This document shows, in pieces, positions 49,916-59,155 of a stretch of 64,000 bases of DNA (positions within the stretch are counted from its first letter, which is position 1; the number at the start of each line of letters is the position of its first letter). The notes beneath the pieces are model-generated. The model saw only the letters and a program-made list of their open reading frames with translations, was not told the origin of the DNA and did not search any database. The DNA comes from JAJZIH01 sp021785265 (lineage in GTDB: Bacteria; Pseudomonadota; Gammaproteobacteria; JAKAQQ01). The position numbers and the translations under genes were made by a program. The DNA lies in assembly GCA_027338645.1 (NCBI GenBank), contig DAHWSH010000050.1, positions 1 to 64,000 on the forward strand. Direction: 5' to 3'.

Positions 49916-51610
49916 ATGCGAACGAGCGTCCTCGGTCTTTTCACCCTGAAGGAAACCCCGGCCGAAGCCGAACTGGCCAGCCACCGTCTCATGCTGCGCG
50001 CGGGCATGATCCGTTCGGTTGCGGCAGGCATTTATACCTGGCTCCCGCTCGGGCTCAGGGTCCTGCGCCGGGTGGAAGAGGCCGTCCGCGAGGAAATGAA
50101 CCGGGCTGGTGCCGTCGAATTGCTCATGCCGGCGATCCAGCCAGCCGAACTCTGGCAGGAATCAAACCGCTGGACCAAGTACGGACCCGAACTGCTGCGC
50201 CTCACGGACCGTCATCACCGGCTTTTCTGCTTCGGCCCCACCCATGAGGAGGTCATCACGGATCTGGCCCGCCGCGAAATCCGCTCCTACCGTGAACTGC
50301 CGCTCACGTTCTACCAGATCCAGACCAAGTTTCGCGACGAGATTCGACCGCGGTTCGGAGTCATGCGGGCACGCGAGTTCGTCATGAAGGATGCCTATTC
50401 CTTTCATGTCTCGGAGTCCTCCCTTCAGGAGGGCTATGATCGCATGCACGATGCCTATCACCGGATTTTCCGTCGGCTGGGACTCGAGGCCCGTGCGGTC
50501 GCTGCTGACTCTGGTGCGATCGGGGGACGCTACTCTCACGAATTTCACGTACTCGCCGACGCGGGAGAAGATCAACTGGCACTTTCCGATACGGGTCCGT
50601 ACGCGGCGAACGTGGAACTGGCTGAAGCCCGACCTCCCGAGGGTTTGCGGGCACCGGCACGACGGCCGCTGGAAAAGATCCGAGTCAGTCCTCGATCTTC
50701 ACGGCAATCCACCTCCACTGGCGGAGAAGCACAGATCCGGATCGAGCTCGTCAAAAGCCCAGCGGGTGATTTTCATGCCATCGCTCTCTGCGCCGGACAC
50801 ACGCTCAATCCAGTCAAGGTAGCCCATGTCCTGGGATACGCGGAACCGGTTTCACCCACGGAGTGGAACGAACGCCACCCGCTCGATGCGAACTCCCTCG
50901 GCCCCCTCGACCTGCCCTGCCCGCTCGTGGCTGATCACGCGGCGGCACACCTCGCAGATTTCTCGGCCTGGGCCAACGCACCGGATGAACTCTGGCAAGG
51001 GGTGAACTGGGGCCGCGACTGTCAGGAGCCCCCCGCCCACGATTTACGAGTCGTCACCAACGGGGATCCGAGCCCGGATGGGGTGGGCCGACTGCGGCTC
51101 GTACGGGGAATCGAGGTCGGCCATATCTTCCAACTCGGGACGGAATACAGTGAGCGCCTTCATGCTTATTTTCAGGATGAATCCGGTGGTGAGAAACCCC
51201 TGTGGATGGGTTGCTACGGCGTTGGAGTGAGCCGCATCGTGGCCGCCGCGATCGAGCAGCATCACGACGAGTGGGGCATCAGTTGGCCGATGCCGCTCGC
51301 GCCCTTCGCAGTCGCCATCGCCCCCATCGGCGGCAAAACCTCATCCCGGGTCTGGGAGACCGCCTGCACCCTCGAGGCGGAACTGGAATCCAAGGGATGT
51401 CAGACGCTGCTGGACGACCGGGACCTTCGTCCGGGTTCGATGTTTGCGGATCTTGACCTGATCGGCATTCCGCAACGGCTCGTGGTCTCGGAACGGGGGC
51501 TCGCGGAGGATCGGGTGGAGTGGCGGGATCGAAAAAGCCGCACCACCCAGTTGCTGACCCTGCAGGATGCATGCACCACGGTCCTCGACAGGATGCGCAA
51601 CTTCTCCTGA
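49916..51610 (+). CDS. proS: Prolyl-tRNA synthetase (bacterial type)
   Basis: A 564-residue class II synthetase charging tRNA-Pro. Motif 1 lies around RVEEAVREEMNRAGAVELLM; motif 2 in FRDEIRPRFGVMRAREF; the TxE loop is FGPTHEEVITDLARREI; motif 3 is GCYGVGVSRIVAAAIEQ. The insertion editing domain sits between motifs 2 and 3 (about residues 220-400), and the anticodon-binding domain follows (PFAVAIAPIGG onward). ATG 49916 (MRTSVLGLFTLKETPAEAE) matches the family N-terminus; a TTG at 49895 would add seven residues. The ribosome site is weak. Confidence 0.96.
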   Translation: MRTSVLGLFTLKETPAEAELASHRLMLRAGMIRSVAAGIYTWLPLGLRVLRRVEEAVREEMNRAGAVELLMPAIQPAELWQESNRWTKYGPELLRLTDRHHRLFCFGPTHEEVITDLARREIRSYRELPLTFYQIQTKFRDEIRPRFGVMRAREFVMKDAYSFHVSESSLQEGYDRMHDAYHRIFRRLGLEARAVAADSGAIGGRYSHEFHVLADAGEDQLALSDTGPYAANVELAEARPPEGLRAPARRPLEKIRVSPRSSRQSTSTGGEAQIRIELVKSPAGDFHAIALCAGHTLNPVKVAHVLGYAEPVSPTEWNERHPLDANSLGPLDLPCPLVADHAAAHLADFSAWANAPDELWQGVNWGRDCQEPPAHDLRVVTNGDPSPDGVGRLRLVRGIEVGHIFQLGTEYSERLHAYFQDESGGEKPLWMGCYGVGVSRIVAAAIEQHHDEWGISWPMPLAPFAVAIAPIGGKTSSRVWETACTLEAELESKGCQTLLDDRDLRPGSMFADLDLIGIPQRLVVSERGLAEDRVEWRDRKSRTTQLLTLQDACTTVLDRMRNFS

Positions 51611-51611
51611 G

Positions 51612-52190
51612 ATGTCCATCCGTTTCTGGCGGTATGGCGGACTGGCCTTGGTGCTTCTCGCCAGCGGAGCACGGGCTGGACCCGCACCCCGGCATGACCC
51701 GGCACTGGATCATTACCTGCGCCAGGCCATGGCCGAACGGAGATCCGGATTTCACAGCCCGATCGTGGCTCGGGTCTGGCTTCGGGTCATGTCCCGGCGT
51801 CTTCGTCCCTATGTGGCCAACCCCCGCGACCGCACCCGACTTTTGCTCGCCGTCCATACGGCGGCCGTCGAAGCGCACGTTTCCCCCGAACTCGTACTCT
51901 CCATCATCAACGTCGAAAGCGACTTCCATCGTTTTGCGGTTTCCACCACGGGAGCCCAGGGGCTCATGCAAATCATGCCCTTCTGGCTCCGCCAAATCGG
52001 TCGCCCGGGGGACAATCTGTTTCAGATGCAGACGAATCTCAGGATCGGATGTGCCATCCTGTACTACTATCTCCACCGTGCCCATGGCGATTATGCGCTG
52101 GCGCTCCAGAACTACTACGGCCAAAGGGATGGAACCGGCTATGCGCATCGCGTCCTGACGCTCCTCACCGATCGCTGGTACTGGCACTAA
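51612..52190 (+). CDS. Lytic transglycosylase (SLT domain)
   Basis: A 192-residue exported muramidase-like enzyme. After a signal peptide (GLALVLLASGARA), the SLT domain shows the catalytic Glu in INVESDFHRFAVSTTGAQG and the following GLMQIMPFWL, then NLRIGCAILYYYL and YALALQNYYG. These enzymes cleave peptidoglycan glycan strands, forming 1,6-anhydro ends. It begins one base after proS, so it may be co-transcribed. A hairpin follows its stop. Confidence 0.93.
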   Translation: MSIRFWRYGGLALVLLASGARAGPAPRHDPALDHYLRQAMAERRSGFHSPIVARVWLRVMSRRLRPYVANPRDRTRLLLAVHTAAVEAHVSPELVLSIINVESDFHRFAVSTTGAQGLMQIMPFWLRQIGRPGDNLFQMQTNLRIGCAILYYYLHRAHGDYALALQNYYGQRDGTGYAHRVLTLLTDRWYWH

Positions 52191-52191
52191 T

Positions 52192-52210
52192 CCCTCCCTC
52201 AGAGGGAGGG
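52192..52210. terminator. Perfect 8-bp hairpin after the lytic transglycosylase gene
   Basis: CCCTCCCT-CAG-AGGGAGGG, starting two bases after the stop codon. It is stable but lacks a T-run, so it may be a weak or factor-assisted terminator, or protect the 3' end. It separates proS-slt from cydAB. Confidence 0.45.
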
Positions 52211-52270
52211 GGTGATGGAGCCCGTTGGGTTTGGTGAAATCCGACAGAAGGAGGAGGTTCACCTACAGCC

Positions 52271-52276
52271 TATAAT
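52271..52276 (+). promoter_or_regulatory. Predicted -10 element of cydAB
   Basis: A perfect TATAAT 30 bases before the cydA ATG. The -35 region is purine-rich (AAGGAGGAGG) and does not match consensus, so the promoter may need an activator. No complete FNR or ArcA box is visible in 52210-52300. Confidence 0.45.
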
Positions 52277-52306
52277 ATTGGGTAAACGTAGGGAGACCTA
52301 CCTGCG

Positions 52307-53722
52307 ATGAGTGCGCTTGTCCTATCACGGCTGCAGTTTGCCTTGACTGCGATGTTCCACATTCTCTGGCCGGTTCTCACGATTGGCCTGTCTCTGTTTT
52401 TGGTTCTTAACGAGAGCTTGTGGCTTCGGACCCGTGACCCCGACTACTACCGGCACGCCCGTTTCTGGGCCAAGCTTTTCATCCTGAACTTCGGGATCGG
52501 GGTGGCCTCCGGCGTGCCCCTTGAGTTCGAATTCGGTACCAACTGGGCCCCCTTTGCCCGGGCGATGGGCAATTTTTTTGGCAACATCCTGGGCTTCGAA
52601 GGCGCCATGGCATTCATGCTGGAAGCCGGGTTCCTGGGCATCATGCTGTTCGGCTGGCGACGCGTGGCTCCCAAAATCCACCTGTTTGCCACGGTCATGG
52701 TCGCCTTGGGTGCCTCCTTCTCGGCATTCTGGATCATGGTGGCCAACAGCTGGATGCAGTCTCCGGCCGGTGGAATCATGCGGGGGGGACGGTTCATCGT
52801 CACGAGCTATACGCAGGCCATCTTCAATCCCTACACGTTGTGGTCCGTCGGCCACATGTGGTTTGCCTGTCTCGAAACCTCGCTGCTCGTGATCGGCGCC
52901 CTCTCGGCCTACTACATTTACCGTGGCCAGGCACGGTCCTTTTTCCTGAAATCGCTCAAGCTCGTGATTCTCGCAGGACTGGTCGTGGCTCCGCTCCAGA
53001 TCTTTTTGGGTGACGGCAGCGGCCGGGTCGTTTTTCATTACCAGCCGGCCAAGGGAGCAGCCCTGGAAGGACACTGGCACACCAATCCACGAGGACAGGG
53101 CGCATCTTGGGCACTGGTCGCCTGGCCCAGCCAGCAGGCCCAGAAAAACCTGTGGGCAATCAAGATTCCGGACCTTTTAAGCCTGCTTGCGACGCACCGC
53201 ATCACGGGGCGGGTCATTGGCCTCAAATCCATTCCCCGCCGGAACCAGCCTCCGCTTCTGCCCCTTATTTTCTATGCCTTTCGCCTCATGGTGCTGATCG
53301 GGTTTTACGTTTTCGGCTTGATGCTCTGGAGCCTCTGGCTCTGGTGGCGCAAGGCACTCCATCCGGATCAGGTGGACCGTCACCGCCTCTGGCTCAAGGC
53401 CTGGATCGCCGCCCTTCCCCTCGGGTATGTGGCGGTGGAATGCGGATGGATCGTCCGCGAGGTCGGGCGCCAACCCTGGATCGTGAATGGCATCCTCCGG
53501 ACCTCCGCGGGAGTCTCCCACCTCGCCCCAGGCACTGTGACCTTTTCGCTACTCGGCTATCTCCTGCTGTATGGAGTGCTGTTTGTCACATTCGGCGTGT
53601 TCTTCCGGCGCATCATCCACCAAGGACCCGATCTCGGATTGATCCCACCACCGCTTCATCCGGCCCATCCGATTGATACGACGGCCTCCGGGACTCCCCC
53701 GCATCCCCTGGACGAACCCTGA
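52307..53722 (+). CDS. cydA: Cytochrome bd-type quinol oxidase subunit I (short Q-loop, CIO-like)
   Basis: A 471-residue inner-membrane haem protein that oxidises quinol and reduces oxygen. Haem ligands are seen as the His in LTAMFHILWPVLTIG, the His in LWSVGHMWFACLETS and the Met in FYAFRLMVLIGFYVF. Quinol-binding Lys and Glu lie in YQPAKGAALEGHW. The Q-loop is short compared with E. coli CydA (522 residues), and GWIVREVGRQPWIVNGILRT is typical of the cyanide-insensitive (CioA) group. It precedes cydB by 2 bases. Confidence 0.95.
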   Translation: MSALVLSRLQFALTAMFHILWPVLTIGLSLFLVLNESLWLRTRDPDYYRHARFWAKLFILNFGIGVASGVPLEFEFGTNWAPFARAMGNFFGNILGFEGAMAFMLEAGFLGIMLFGWRRVAPKIHLFATVMVALGASFSAFWIMVANSWMQSPAGGIMRGGRFIVTSYTQAIFNPYTLWSVGHMWFACLETSLLVIGALSAYYIYRGQARSFFLKSLKLVILAGLVVAPLQIFLGDGSGRVVFHYQPAKGAALEGHWHTNPRGQGASWALVAWPSQQAQKNLWAIKIPDLLSLLATHRITGRVIGLKSIPRRNQPPLLPLIFYAFRLMVLIGFYVFGLMLWSLWLWWRKALHPDQVDRHRLWLKAWIAALPLGYVAVECGWIVREVGRQPWIVNGILRTSAGVSHLAPGTVTFSLLGYLLLYGVLFVTFGVFFRRIIHQGPDLGLIPPPLHPAHPIDTTASGTPPHPLDEP

Positions 53723-53724
53723 AC

Positions 53725-54735
53725 ATGACGGCGGCAACGGCACTGCTCGAAAACATCTGGTTCGGCCTGATCGGGGTCATTCTGGCCCTCTATGTCGTCT
53801 TGGACGGTTTCACTCTCGGCGTCGGCATGCTGTCGCTGTTCTCGCCCACGGAAGAACGGCGCGCCATCCTCATGGGAACCCTGGGCAGCGTCTGGGATGC
53901 CAACGAAACCTGGCTGGTTCTTTTGGGCGGTGCCCTATTCGGTGCTTTTCCAGTCGCGTATGCCTTGCTTCTCCATGCCCTCTACCTGCCGGTCATTTTC
54001 ATGCTGTTCGGGATGATCCTCCGGGCTTCCTCCTTTGAGTTCAGAGAACACGCAAACAACAAGCGATTCTGGAACATCGCCTTTGCCGGCTCGAGTCTCC
54101 TCATTGCGGTTTCCCAAGGGCTCGCCTTAGGCAGCGTGCTCGGCGGCATTCCTTCACGGAATGGACATTTCACGGGGTCGGTCTGGATCTGGTGGGCACC
54201 CTTCCCGGCGATCGTGGCTCTGGGCGTCACGGCGGGCTACGCCCTACTCGGGGCCACCTACCTCATCCTGAGAACCGAGGGTATCATCCAGACAACGGCC
54301 CGCCGGGCTGCCTTTTGGCTGGCACTGCTTACGCTTTTCGTCGCAGCGGTCGTGACGGTCTGGACTCCGATCATCTACCCCCATGTGGCCCACAAGTGGT
54401 TCACGACCCCCTCTCTCTACTTCATTGCCCCGTTGCCCTTCCTGGCCCTCTGTGCCTTCGGGATCCTGCTTCATGCGCTGCATCGAGAACGGGAGATCCT
54501 TCCCTTCACGGCCACGGTCGTGATCTTTCTGACCTCCTTCAGCGGTCTGGCCATAAGCCTCTATCCGGCATTGGTCCCCCCCTCACTCACCCTTCAGGCG
54601 GCTGCATCCTCCCCCTTGACTCTGGTTTTCATGCTGGCCGGGATCGGGCTTCTGCTTCCGATCATGCTCGTCTACAACGGCTACCAGTATCTCGTCTTCC
54701 GGGGCAAGGTCCGGAGCGGCAGCTATTCGCACTAA
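53725..54735 (+). CDS. cydB: Cytochrome bd-type quinol oxidase subunit II
   Basis: A 336-residue polytopic partner of CydA, about eight to nine helices. It begins LLENIWFGLIGVILALYVVL and contains DGFTLGVGMLSLF and GSVWDANETWLVLLGGALFG, both hallmarks of CydB. It stabilises the haem pair in subunit I. No CydX-like small gene is evident before the convergent RND gene, which ends 33 bases later. Confidence 0.95.
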   Translation: MTAATALLENIWFGLIGVILALYVVLDGFTLGVGMLSLFSPTEERRAILMGTLGSVWDANETWLVLLGGALFGAFPVAYALLLHALYLPVIFMLFGMILRASSFEFREHANNKRFWNIAFAGSSLLIAVSQGLALGSVLGGIPSRNGHFTGSVWIWWAPFPAIVALGVTAGYALLGATYLILRTEGIIQTTARRAAFWLALLTLFVAAVVTVWTPIIYPHVAHKWFTTPSLYFIAPLPFLALCAFGILLHALHREREILPFTATVVIFLTSFSGLAISLYPALVPPSLTLQAAASSPLTLVFMLAGIGLLLPIMLVYNGYQYLVFRGKVRSGSYSH

Positions 54736-54768
54736 CCCCGTGCGCGGCTTCATTCTTCTCCCGGAGTC

Positions 54769-57700
54769 TCAAATGGAAGGAGCCGGATAGCTCGCTGCCG
54801 GCTGTGCGGAATCCACCGGATGAAGCCGGGTGGAAAGCCGATCCATCGCGACATAAAAGGCCGGTGTGATGTAGAGCGTCAGTGCCTGCGAAAACACGAG
54901 TCCGCCGACCACGGCAATTCCGAGCGGGCGCCGGGAACCTCCACCAGGACCGAACCCGATTGCGATCGGCAGTGTGCCCAGAATAGCGGCCAGGGTTGTC
55001 ATCAGAATGGGGCGGAAGCGCACGACACAGGCCTCGATGATGGCCTCTGGAGCACTGGCGCCTGCACGGCGACGGTCGATCGCGAAGTCGATCATGATGA
55101 TTCCGTTCTTCTTGACGAGTCCGACCAGCATGATGAGTCCCACAAAACTGTAAATGTTGAGCTGCTGGTTGAACAGGATCAGGCTCAAAAGCGCCCCAAC
55201 CATGGCGAGAGGAAGCGCCGTCAGGATCGTGATGGGGTGAATGAAGTGCTCATAGAGGATGGCCAACACCATGTAGATCACGAGAATCGTGATCAGCAGA
55301 AGCACGGGCAGGTCAACCAGTGATTTCTGGAAGGTCTGTGCACTCCCGGCAAAAACCCCGGTAATACCCGCCGGGAGCCGGGCTTGGGCCAATGCCTCGA
55401 CCCGTCGGGTGGCCTGCCCGAGCGAAGTTCCGGGCGCCAGATTGAAGGAGAAGGTGACCGAGGGCAGCTGCTCGTAATGGTCGACTTCCAAAGGTCCGAT
55501 CCCGGCACGGATGCGGGCAACCGCTGGCAATGGAACGAGGGTTCCATTCGCACCGGGCACATTCAGGATATTGAGGGCAGCCATGTTGCGCTGGTAGGGT
55601 TGGGCCAGCTCCGCAATCACGGGGTACTCGTTTGAGGCGCCATAGATCAGGCTGACCTGGTTCCCCCCGAATGCATCGTCCAGGGTTGCCTGGATGGCCT
55701 GCGCGGTCACGCCGAGCAGGGAGGCCCGCTGCCGGAGAATATGGATGTTGATTTCCGGATTGTTGAGCTGGAGACTTGAACTCACGCTCTGGATGCCGGG
55801 AACCTGGCGTAACTCCGGAAGAAAATGGGTTGCTGCACGATTCAACGCCCGTACGCTCAACCCCTGCAGCACATAGTCGTAAGAACCGTTCCCCCCCAAT
55901 GATCCGATGCTGATGGCCGGGGGGATGCGAAAAAAGACCTGCAAGCGATGTACCTTTCGAACCGCCCGCCGGAGCTCTTGGATGACCTGGTTCGCGCTCA
56001 CACTGCGCTGGCTTTTCAGCATGAAAAAGAAGCGGCCGATGTTGCCACCTGCCGTCCCACCCTCACCCTGGCCCACGCTGGAAATGATGCGGGCGACATC
56101 GGGGTTGGCCTTGACGATACGGACCACTCGGTCCTGAAGACGCCTCAATTGGTGGAATGTGATTCCCTCTGGTGCCTGGGTCGCGGCAAGCACGAGACCG
56201 GTATCCTCCTGCGGGATAAATCCCTTCGGCACAATGGCAAAAAAGTAGAAGGTCAGCACAAGCATCGCCGCAGCGACGGCCAGCATCGTGCGCCAGTGCC
56301 CGACAGCCCAGGTCAACGTGCTCTCGTAGAAGGCCCGCACCTTATCGAATCCGATCTCGAACAGTCGTTGGAAGCGGTTGGTCGTCATCGTTTCCTTGAG
56401 GAAGCGACTGCACAACATGGGGGTCAGGGTGAGCGAGACGACACCGGAAAGCAGGATGGCGATGGCGACCGTGATGGCAAACTCCCGAAACAGCCGGCCC
56501 AGGATGCCCCCCATGAGGAGGATCGGGAGAAAAACCGCAGCTAGGGACAAAGTCATCGAAACCACCGTGAAACCAATCTCCTGGGTACCCAGGAGAGCCG
56601 CCCGAAACACCGGTTCCCCCATTTCCCGATGGCGGATGATGTTTTCGAGAACCACGATGGCATCATCGACGACGAATCCCACAGCCAGCGTGAGGCCCAT
56701 GAGCGACAGGTTGTCGAGTCCGAAACCCATGAGCTTCATGAACGCAAAGGTTCCAATGATCGACGTGGGAAGGGCGAGGGCAGCAATCAGGGTGGCCCGG
56801 AGATTGCGCAAAAAGACAAAGATGACCAACGTGACAAACAGAATCGAGAGCAGGAGCGTCAGCTTGACTTCCCGGATTGAAAGATTCACAAATGCGGCAT
56901 GATCATGGAAAATCTGCAATCTGGCGTCACCCGGTGCCTGCTTCGACAGCGTGGCGATCACCTTGTGCAGCTCGTTGGAGATGGTGACGGCATTGGAGCC
57001 GGGCTGGCGCTGAACCGCCAGCATGATCGAGTGCATCCGTCGTCCATGGTCGTAGGCCTTGTTGATGAAGTAGGTGACCTGTTTGTTGGCCTCGACGCTG
57101 TTCACTGCCCGGCCGATGCTGGACAGCTTGACGGGTGCGCCATTCTGGTAGGTCACCACCAGTCCGTTGTAGGCTTTCGCATTCCGCAACTGGCCCTGGG
57201 CCTGTACCATGTAGGTGCGGGTCGAACCATAGAGCGTACCCGCCGGCAGGTTGGTGTTGCCGCTCTGCACCGCCTGGATGACCTGGGTCAGGGCCAGATG
57301 GCGGGCATTCAGGGCATAGGGATTGAGTTCCAGGCGGACTGCATATTTCTCCCCGCCAAACACGTTGACTTCCGAAACACCGGACAACATCGAAATCTGC
57401 TCGGCCACACGCGTTTCCGCGTAGTTGTCAAGTGTGGTCATGGGCAGATGCCGGGCTGTCATCGTGAGGAAAATGATCGGCGAAGCGGTCGGATTGGCCT
57501 CATGCAGGACCGGCGGCTGCGGCATCTCGGGGGGGAGCCGCCCAAGCGCCTGAGAAATTGCCGCCTGAACGAGCATGGCCGCACTGTTGATGTTTTTCGA
57601 CAGGCGGAACTGGAGCGTGATCGAGGTGTTGCCGGTCGTATTGACCGAACTCATGGTTCTCAGCCCGTCAATGGTCGAGAACTGACGTTCGAGCGGCGTG

Positions 57701-57897
57701 GCCACCGAGGAGGCCATGGTTTCGGGATTGGCGCCCGGTAGGCTGGCATACACGTTGATCGTCGGGAACTCGACCGGCGGCAACTCGCTGACCGGCAGGC
57801 TGAAATAGGACACGAGTCCAAAAATCAGGAGTGCGGCCATGATGACCGTGGTCATGACCGGGCGATGGATGAAGACCGATGACGGGTTGACTTTCAT
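54769..57897 (-). CDS. RND-type multidrug efflux transporter (MdtB/MdtC/AcrB-like)
   Basis: A 1042-residue proton-driven inner-membrane pump with the two-fold RND layout of twelve helices and two large periplasmic loops. Signatures are IHRPVMTTVIMAALLIFGL at the start, the paired Asp of helix 4 in VGFVVDDAIVVLENIIRHRE, and IMLVGLVKKNGIIMIDFAI in the second half. Overall it resembles the HAE1 subgroup that exports drugs and other amphiphiles. Coupled to the adaptor gene by ATGA; no outer-membrane channel gene follows, so a TolC-like partner must come from elsewhere. Confidence 0.95.
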   Translation of the reverse strand: MKVNPSSVFIHRPVMTTVIMAALLIFGLVSYFSLPVSELPPVEFPTINVYASLPGANPETMASSVATPLERQFSTIDGLRTMSSVNTTGNTSITLQFRLSKNINSAAMLVQAAISQALGRLPPEMPQPPVLHEANPTASPIIFLTMTARHLPMTTLDNYAETRVAEQISMLSGVSEVNVFGGEKYAVRLELNPYALNARHLALTQVIQAVQSGNTNLPAGTLYGSTRTYMVQAQGQLRNAKAYNGLVVTYQNGAPVKLSSIGRAVNSVEANKQVTYFINKAYDHGRRMHSIMLAVQRQPGSNAVTISNELHKVIATLSKQAPGDARLQIFHDHAAFVNLSIREVKLTLLLSILFVTLVIFVFLRNLRATLIAALALPTSIIGTFAFMKLMGFGLDNLSLMGLTLAVGFVVDDAIVVLENIIRHREMGEPVFRAALLGTQEIGFTVVSMTLSLAAVFLPILLMGGILGRLFREFAITVAIAILLSGVVSLTLTPMLCSRFLKETMTTNRFQRLFEIGFDKVRAFYESTLTWAVGHWRTMLAVAAAMLVLTFYFFAIVPKGFIPQEDTGLVLAATQAPEGITFHQLRRLQDRVVRIVKANPDVARIISSVGQGEGGTAGGNIGRFFFMLKSQRSVSANQVIQELRRAVRKVHRLQVFFRIPPAISIGSLGGNGSYDYVLQGLSVRALNRAATHFLPELRQVPGIQSVSSSLQLNNPEINIHILRQRASLLGVTAQAIQATLDDAFGGNQVSLIYGASNEYPVIAELAQPYQRNMAALNILNVPGANGTLVPLPAVARIRAGIGPLEVDHYEQLPSVTFSFNLAPGTSLGQATRRVEALAQARLPAGITGVFAGSAQTFQKSLVDLPVLLLITILVIYMVLAILYEHFIHPITILTALPLAMVGALLSLILFNQQLNIYSFVGLIMLVGLVKKNGIIMIDFAIDRRRAGASAPEAIIEACVVRFRPILMTTLAAILGTLPIAIGFGPGGGSRRPLGIAVVGGLVFSQALTLYITPAFYVAMDRLSTRLHPVDSAQPAASYPAPSI

Positions 57898-59057
57898 GTG
57901 AGTCGGCGCTTGGGGGTCGACGGGGGCTGGTTCCGTGGCATGACCCGCATGTTGTTTCTCAGGGTCTCCGGCACTTCGGTCACCACCATCGCCCCAACCG
58001 GAAGGCCGGTCCGGATCACGGCCAGGCCACCGACCTCACGGGCAACCGAAACTGGAACGATCCGGGCCACGCCGTTTATGACCTCGTAGACGAAATGCCC
58101 CTTCTGACCGTCCTGAACAGCCGTTTGGGGTATGACACGGGCATTCTTCTGAATGGCCAGGACCACTCGAACCCGGACATACTGTCCCGGCCAGAGCCGA
58201 AGCGGACGGTTCGCAAGCCGTGCCCGGTAAAGCACCGTACCGGTCTGGCTGTTGACTGTGTTGTCAATGAAAACCAAAGGACCGGTGCCCAAGACGTGAT
58301 TACCCCCTTCCCGGCTGACCTCCACTCCGACCGGACCCCGGTCGTGGTAGTGGAGGACGGTATCCAGATCACTTTGGGGCAGGTTGAACTCGACCAAAAT
58401 GGGCGCCATCTGGTTGATCGTGACCAAGGGAGTCGTCATGCTGGAGGACACGAGGTTGCCTGAACGCACGGAGATCGCCCCGGTCAGGCCAGCAATCGGC
58501 GCACGGATCGTCGTGTAGGACAGGTTGATCCGGGCTTGTCGGAGAGCCGCCTTGGCCTGCTGGGCCGTGGCGACCGCCGTCTCATAGGCCTCCGGTGAGA
58601 TATAGCCATGAGGCAGAAGCGCACTGTCCCGTCGGACGATGGATTCATCCAGACTCCAAGCCGCCCGTGCCGAGGCAAGTGCCGCCTGGAACGGAGCCGG
58701 ATCAATCCGGAAAAGGAGCTGATTGCGGGATACCATCTGGCCTTCATGGAAACCCACCGACTGCAGCAGACCACTGACCTGCGGCATGACACTGACACTG
58801 TGCCGCGAGACGACCTCTCCGGTAGCTCGCAGTTCAACGGGAACCGTAGCCAGCCGGATCACAGCCGTGGCCACGACCAGGGGTGTATCGGTCTTGGGTT
58901 TTCCGGAGTGTTCCACCGCGCGGATGCGCCAGACGGTGATTCCCACCAAGCCGAGAAGCATGAGGCTCCCGATGAGGCGGCCCTTGGAAAACAATCGAGA
59001 GGATCTCTGCGGCACAACGGATCTCGGTAAGTAATGACCTATTTTCCCACGAACCAT
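57894..59057 (-). CDS. RND efflux periplasmic adaptor (membrane fusion protein)
   Basis: A 387-residue HlyD/AcrA-type adaptor. One N-terminal membrane segment (LIGSLMLLGLVGITVWRI) is followed by a lipoyl/hairpin region (VSGLLQSVGFHEGQMVSRNQ, then LFRIDPAPFQAALASARAAW), a beta-barrel region and a membrane-proximal part ending VPETLRNNMRVMPRN. It has no lipobox, so anchoring is by the helix. ATG 59057 has a weak ribosome site. Divergent from the response regulator, with the OmpR-like repeat 18 bases upstream. Confidence 0.93.
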   Translation of the reverse strand: MVRGKIGHYLPRSVVPQRSSRLFSKGRLIGSLMLLGLVGITVWRIRAVEHSGKPKTDTPLVVATAVIRLATVPVELRATGEVVSRHSVSVMPQVSGLLQSVGFHEGQMVSRNQLLFRIDPAPFQAALASARAAWSLDESIVRRDSALLPHGYISPEAYETAVATAQQAKAALRQARINLSYTTIRAPIAGLTGAISVRSGNLVSSSMTTPLVTINQMAPILVEFNLPQSDLDTVLHYHDRGPVGVEVSREGGNHVLGTGPLVFIDNTVNSQTGTVLYRARLANRPLRLWPGQYVRVRVVLAIQKNARVIPQTAVQDGQKGHFVYEVINGVARIVPVSVAREVGGLAVIRTGLPVGAMVVTEVPETLRNNMRVMPRNQPPSTPKRRLT

Positions 59058-59075
59058 CCCAGCGAGAGAGCTAAC

Positions 59076-59091
59076 GTTACAATTTGTTACA
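59076..59091. promoter_or_regulatory. Direct repeat GTTACA-N4-GTTACA, OmpR-type operator
   Basis: Two perfect GTTACA hexamers in direct orientation, 10 bases from start to start. This equals the half-site (GTTACANNNN) preferred by OmpR dimers. It lies between the divergent RND adaptor and OmpR-type regulator genes, and is centred about 41 bases before the predicted transcription start of the regulator gene, the standard activator position. Binding by the adjacent regulator is inferred. Confidence 0.6.
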
Positions 59092-59112
59092 GAACCCCCC
59101 TCACTTCCGACT

Positions 59113-59118
59113 TACAAT
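59113..59118 (+). promoter_or_regulatory. Predicted -10 element of the two-component system
   Basis: TACAAT, 5 of 6 to consensus, 38 bases before the TTG start at 59156. No -35 hexamer is present at 16-18 bases; the GTTACA repeat ends at 59091 and could substitute through an activator. Confidence 0.45.
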
Positions 59119-59155
59119 GGCCTTGAACCTCTAGCGGTACTAGGACCTACACCCC

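Noticed and set aside
52192..52210. Classical intrinsic terminator after the lytic transglycosylase gene
   Set aside because: The hairpin is perfect but lacks a T-run; kept only as a possible weak terminator.
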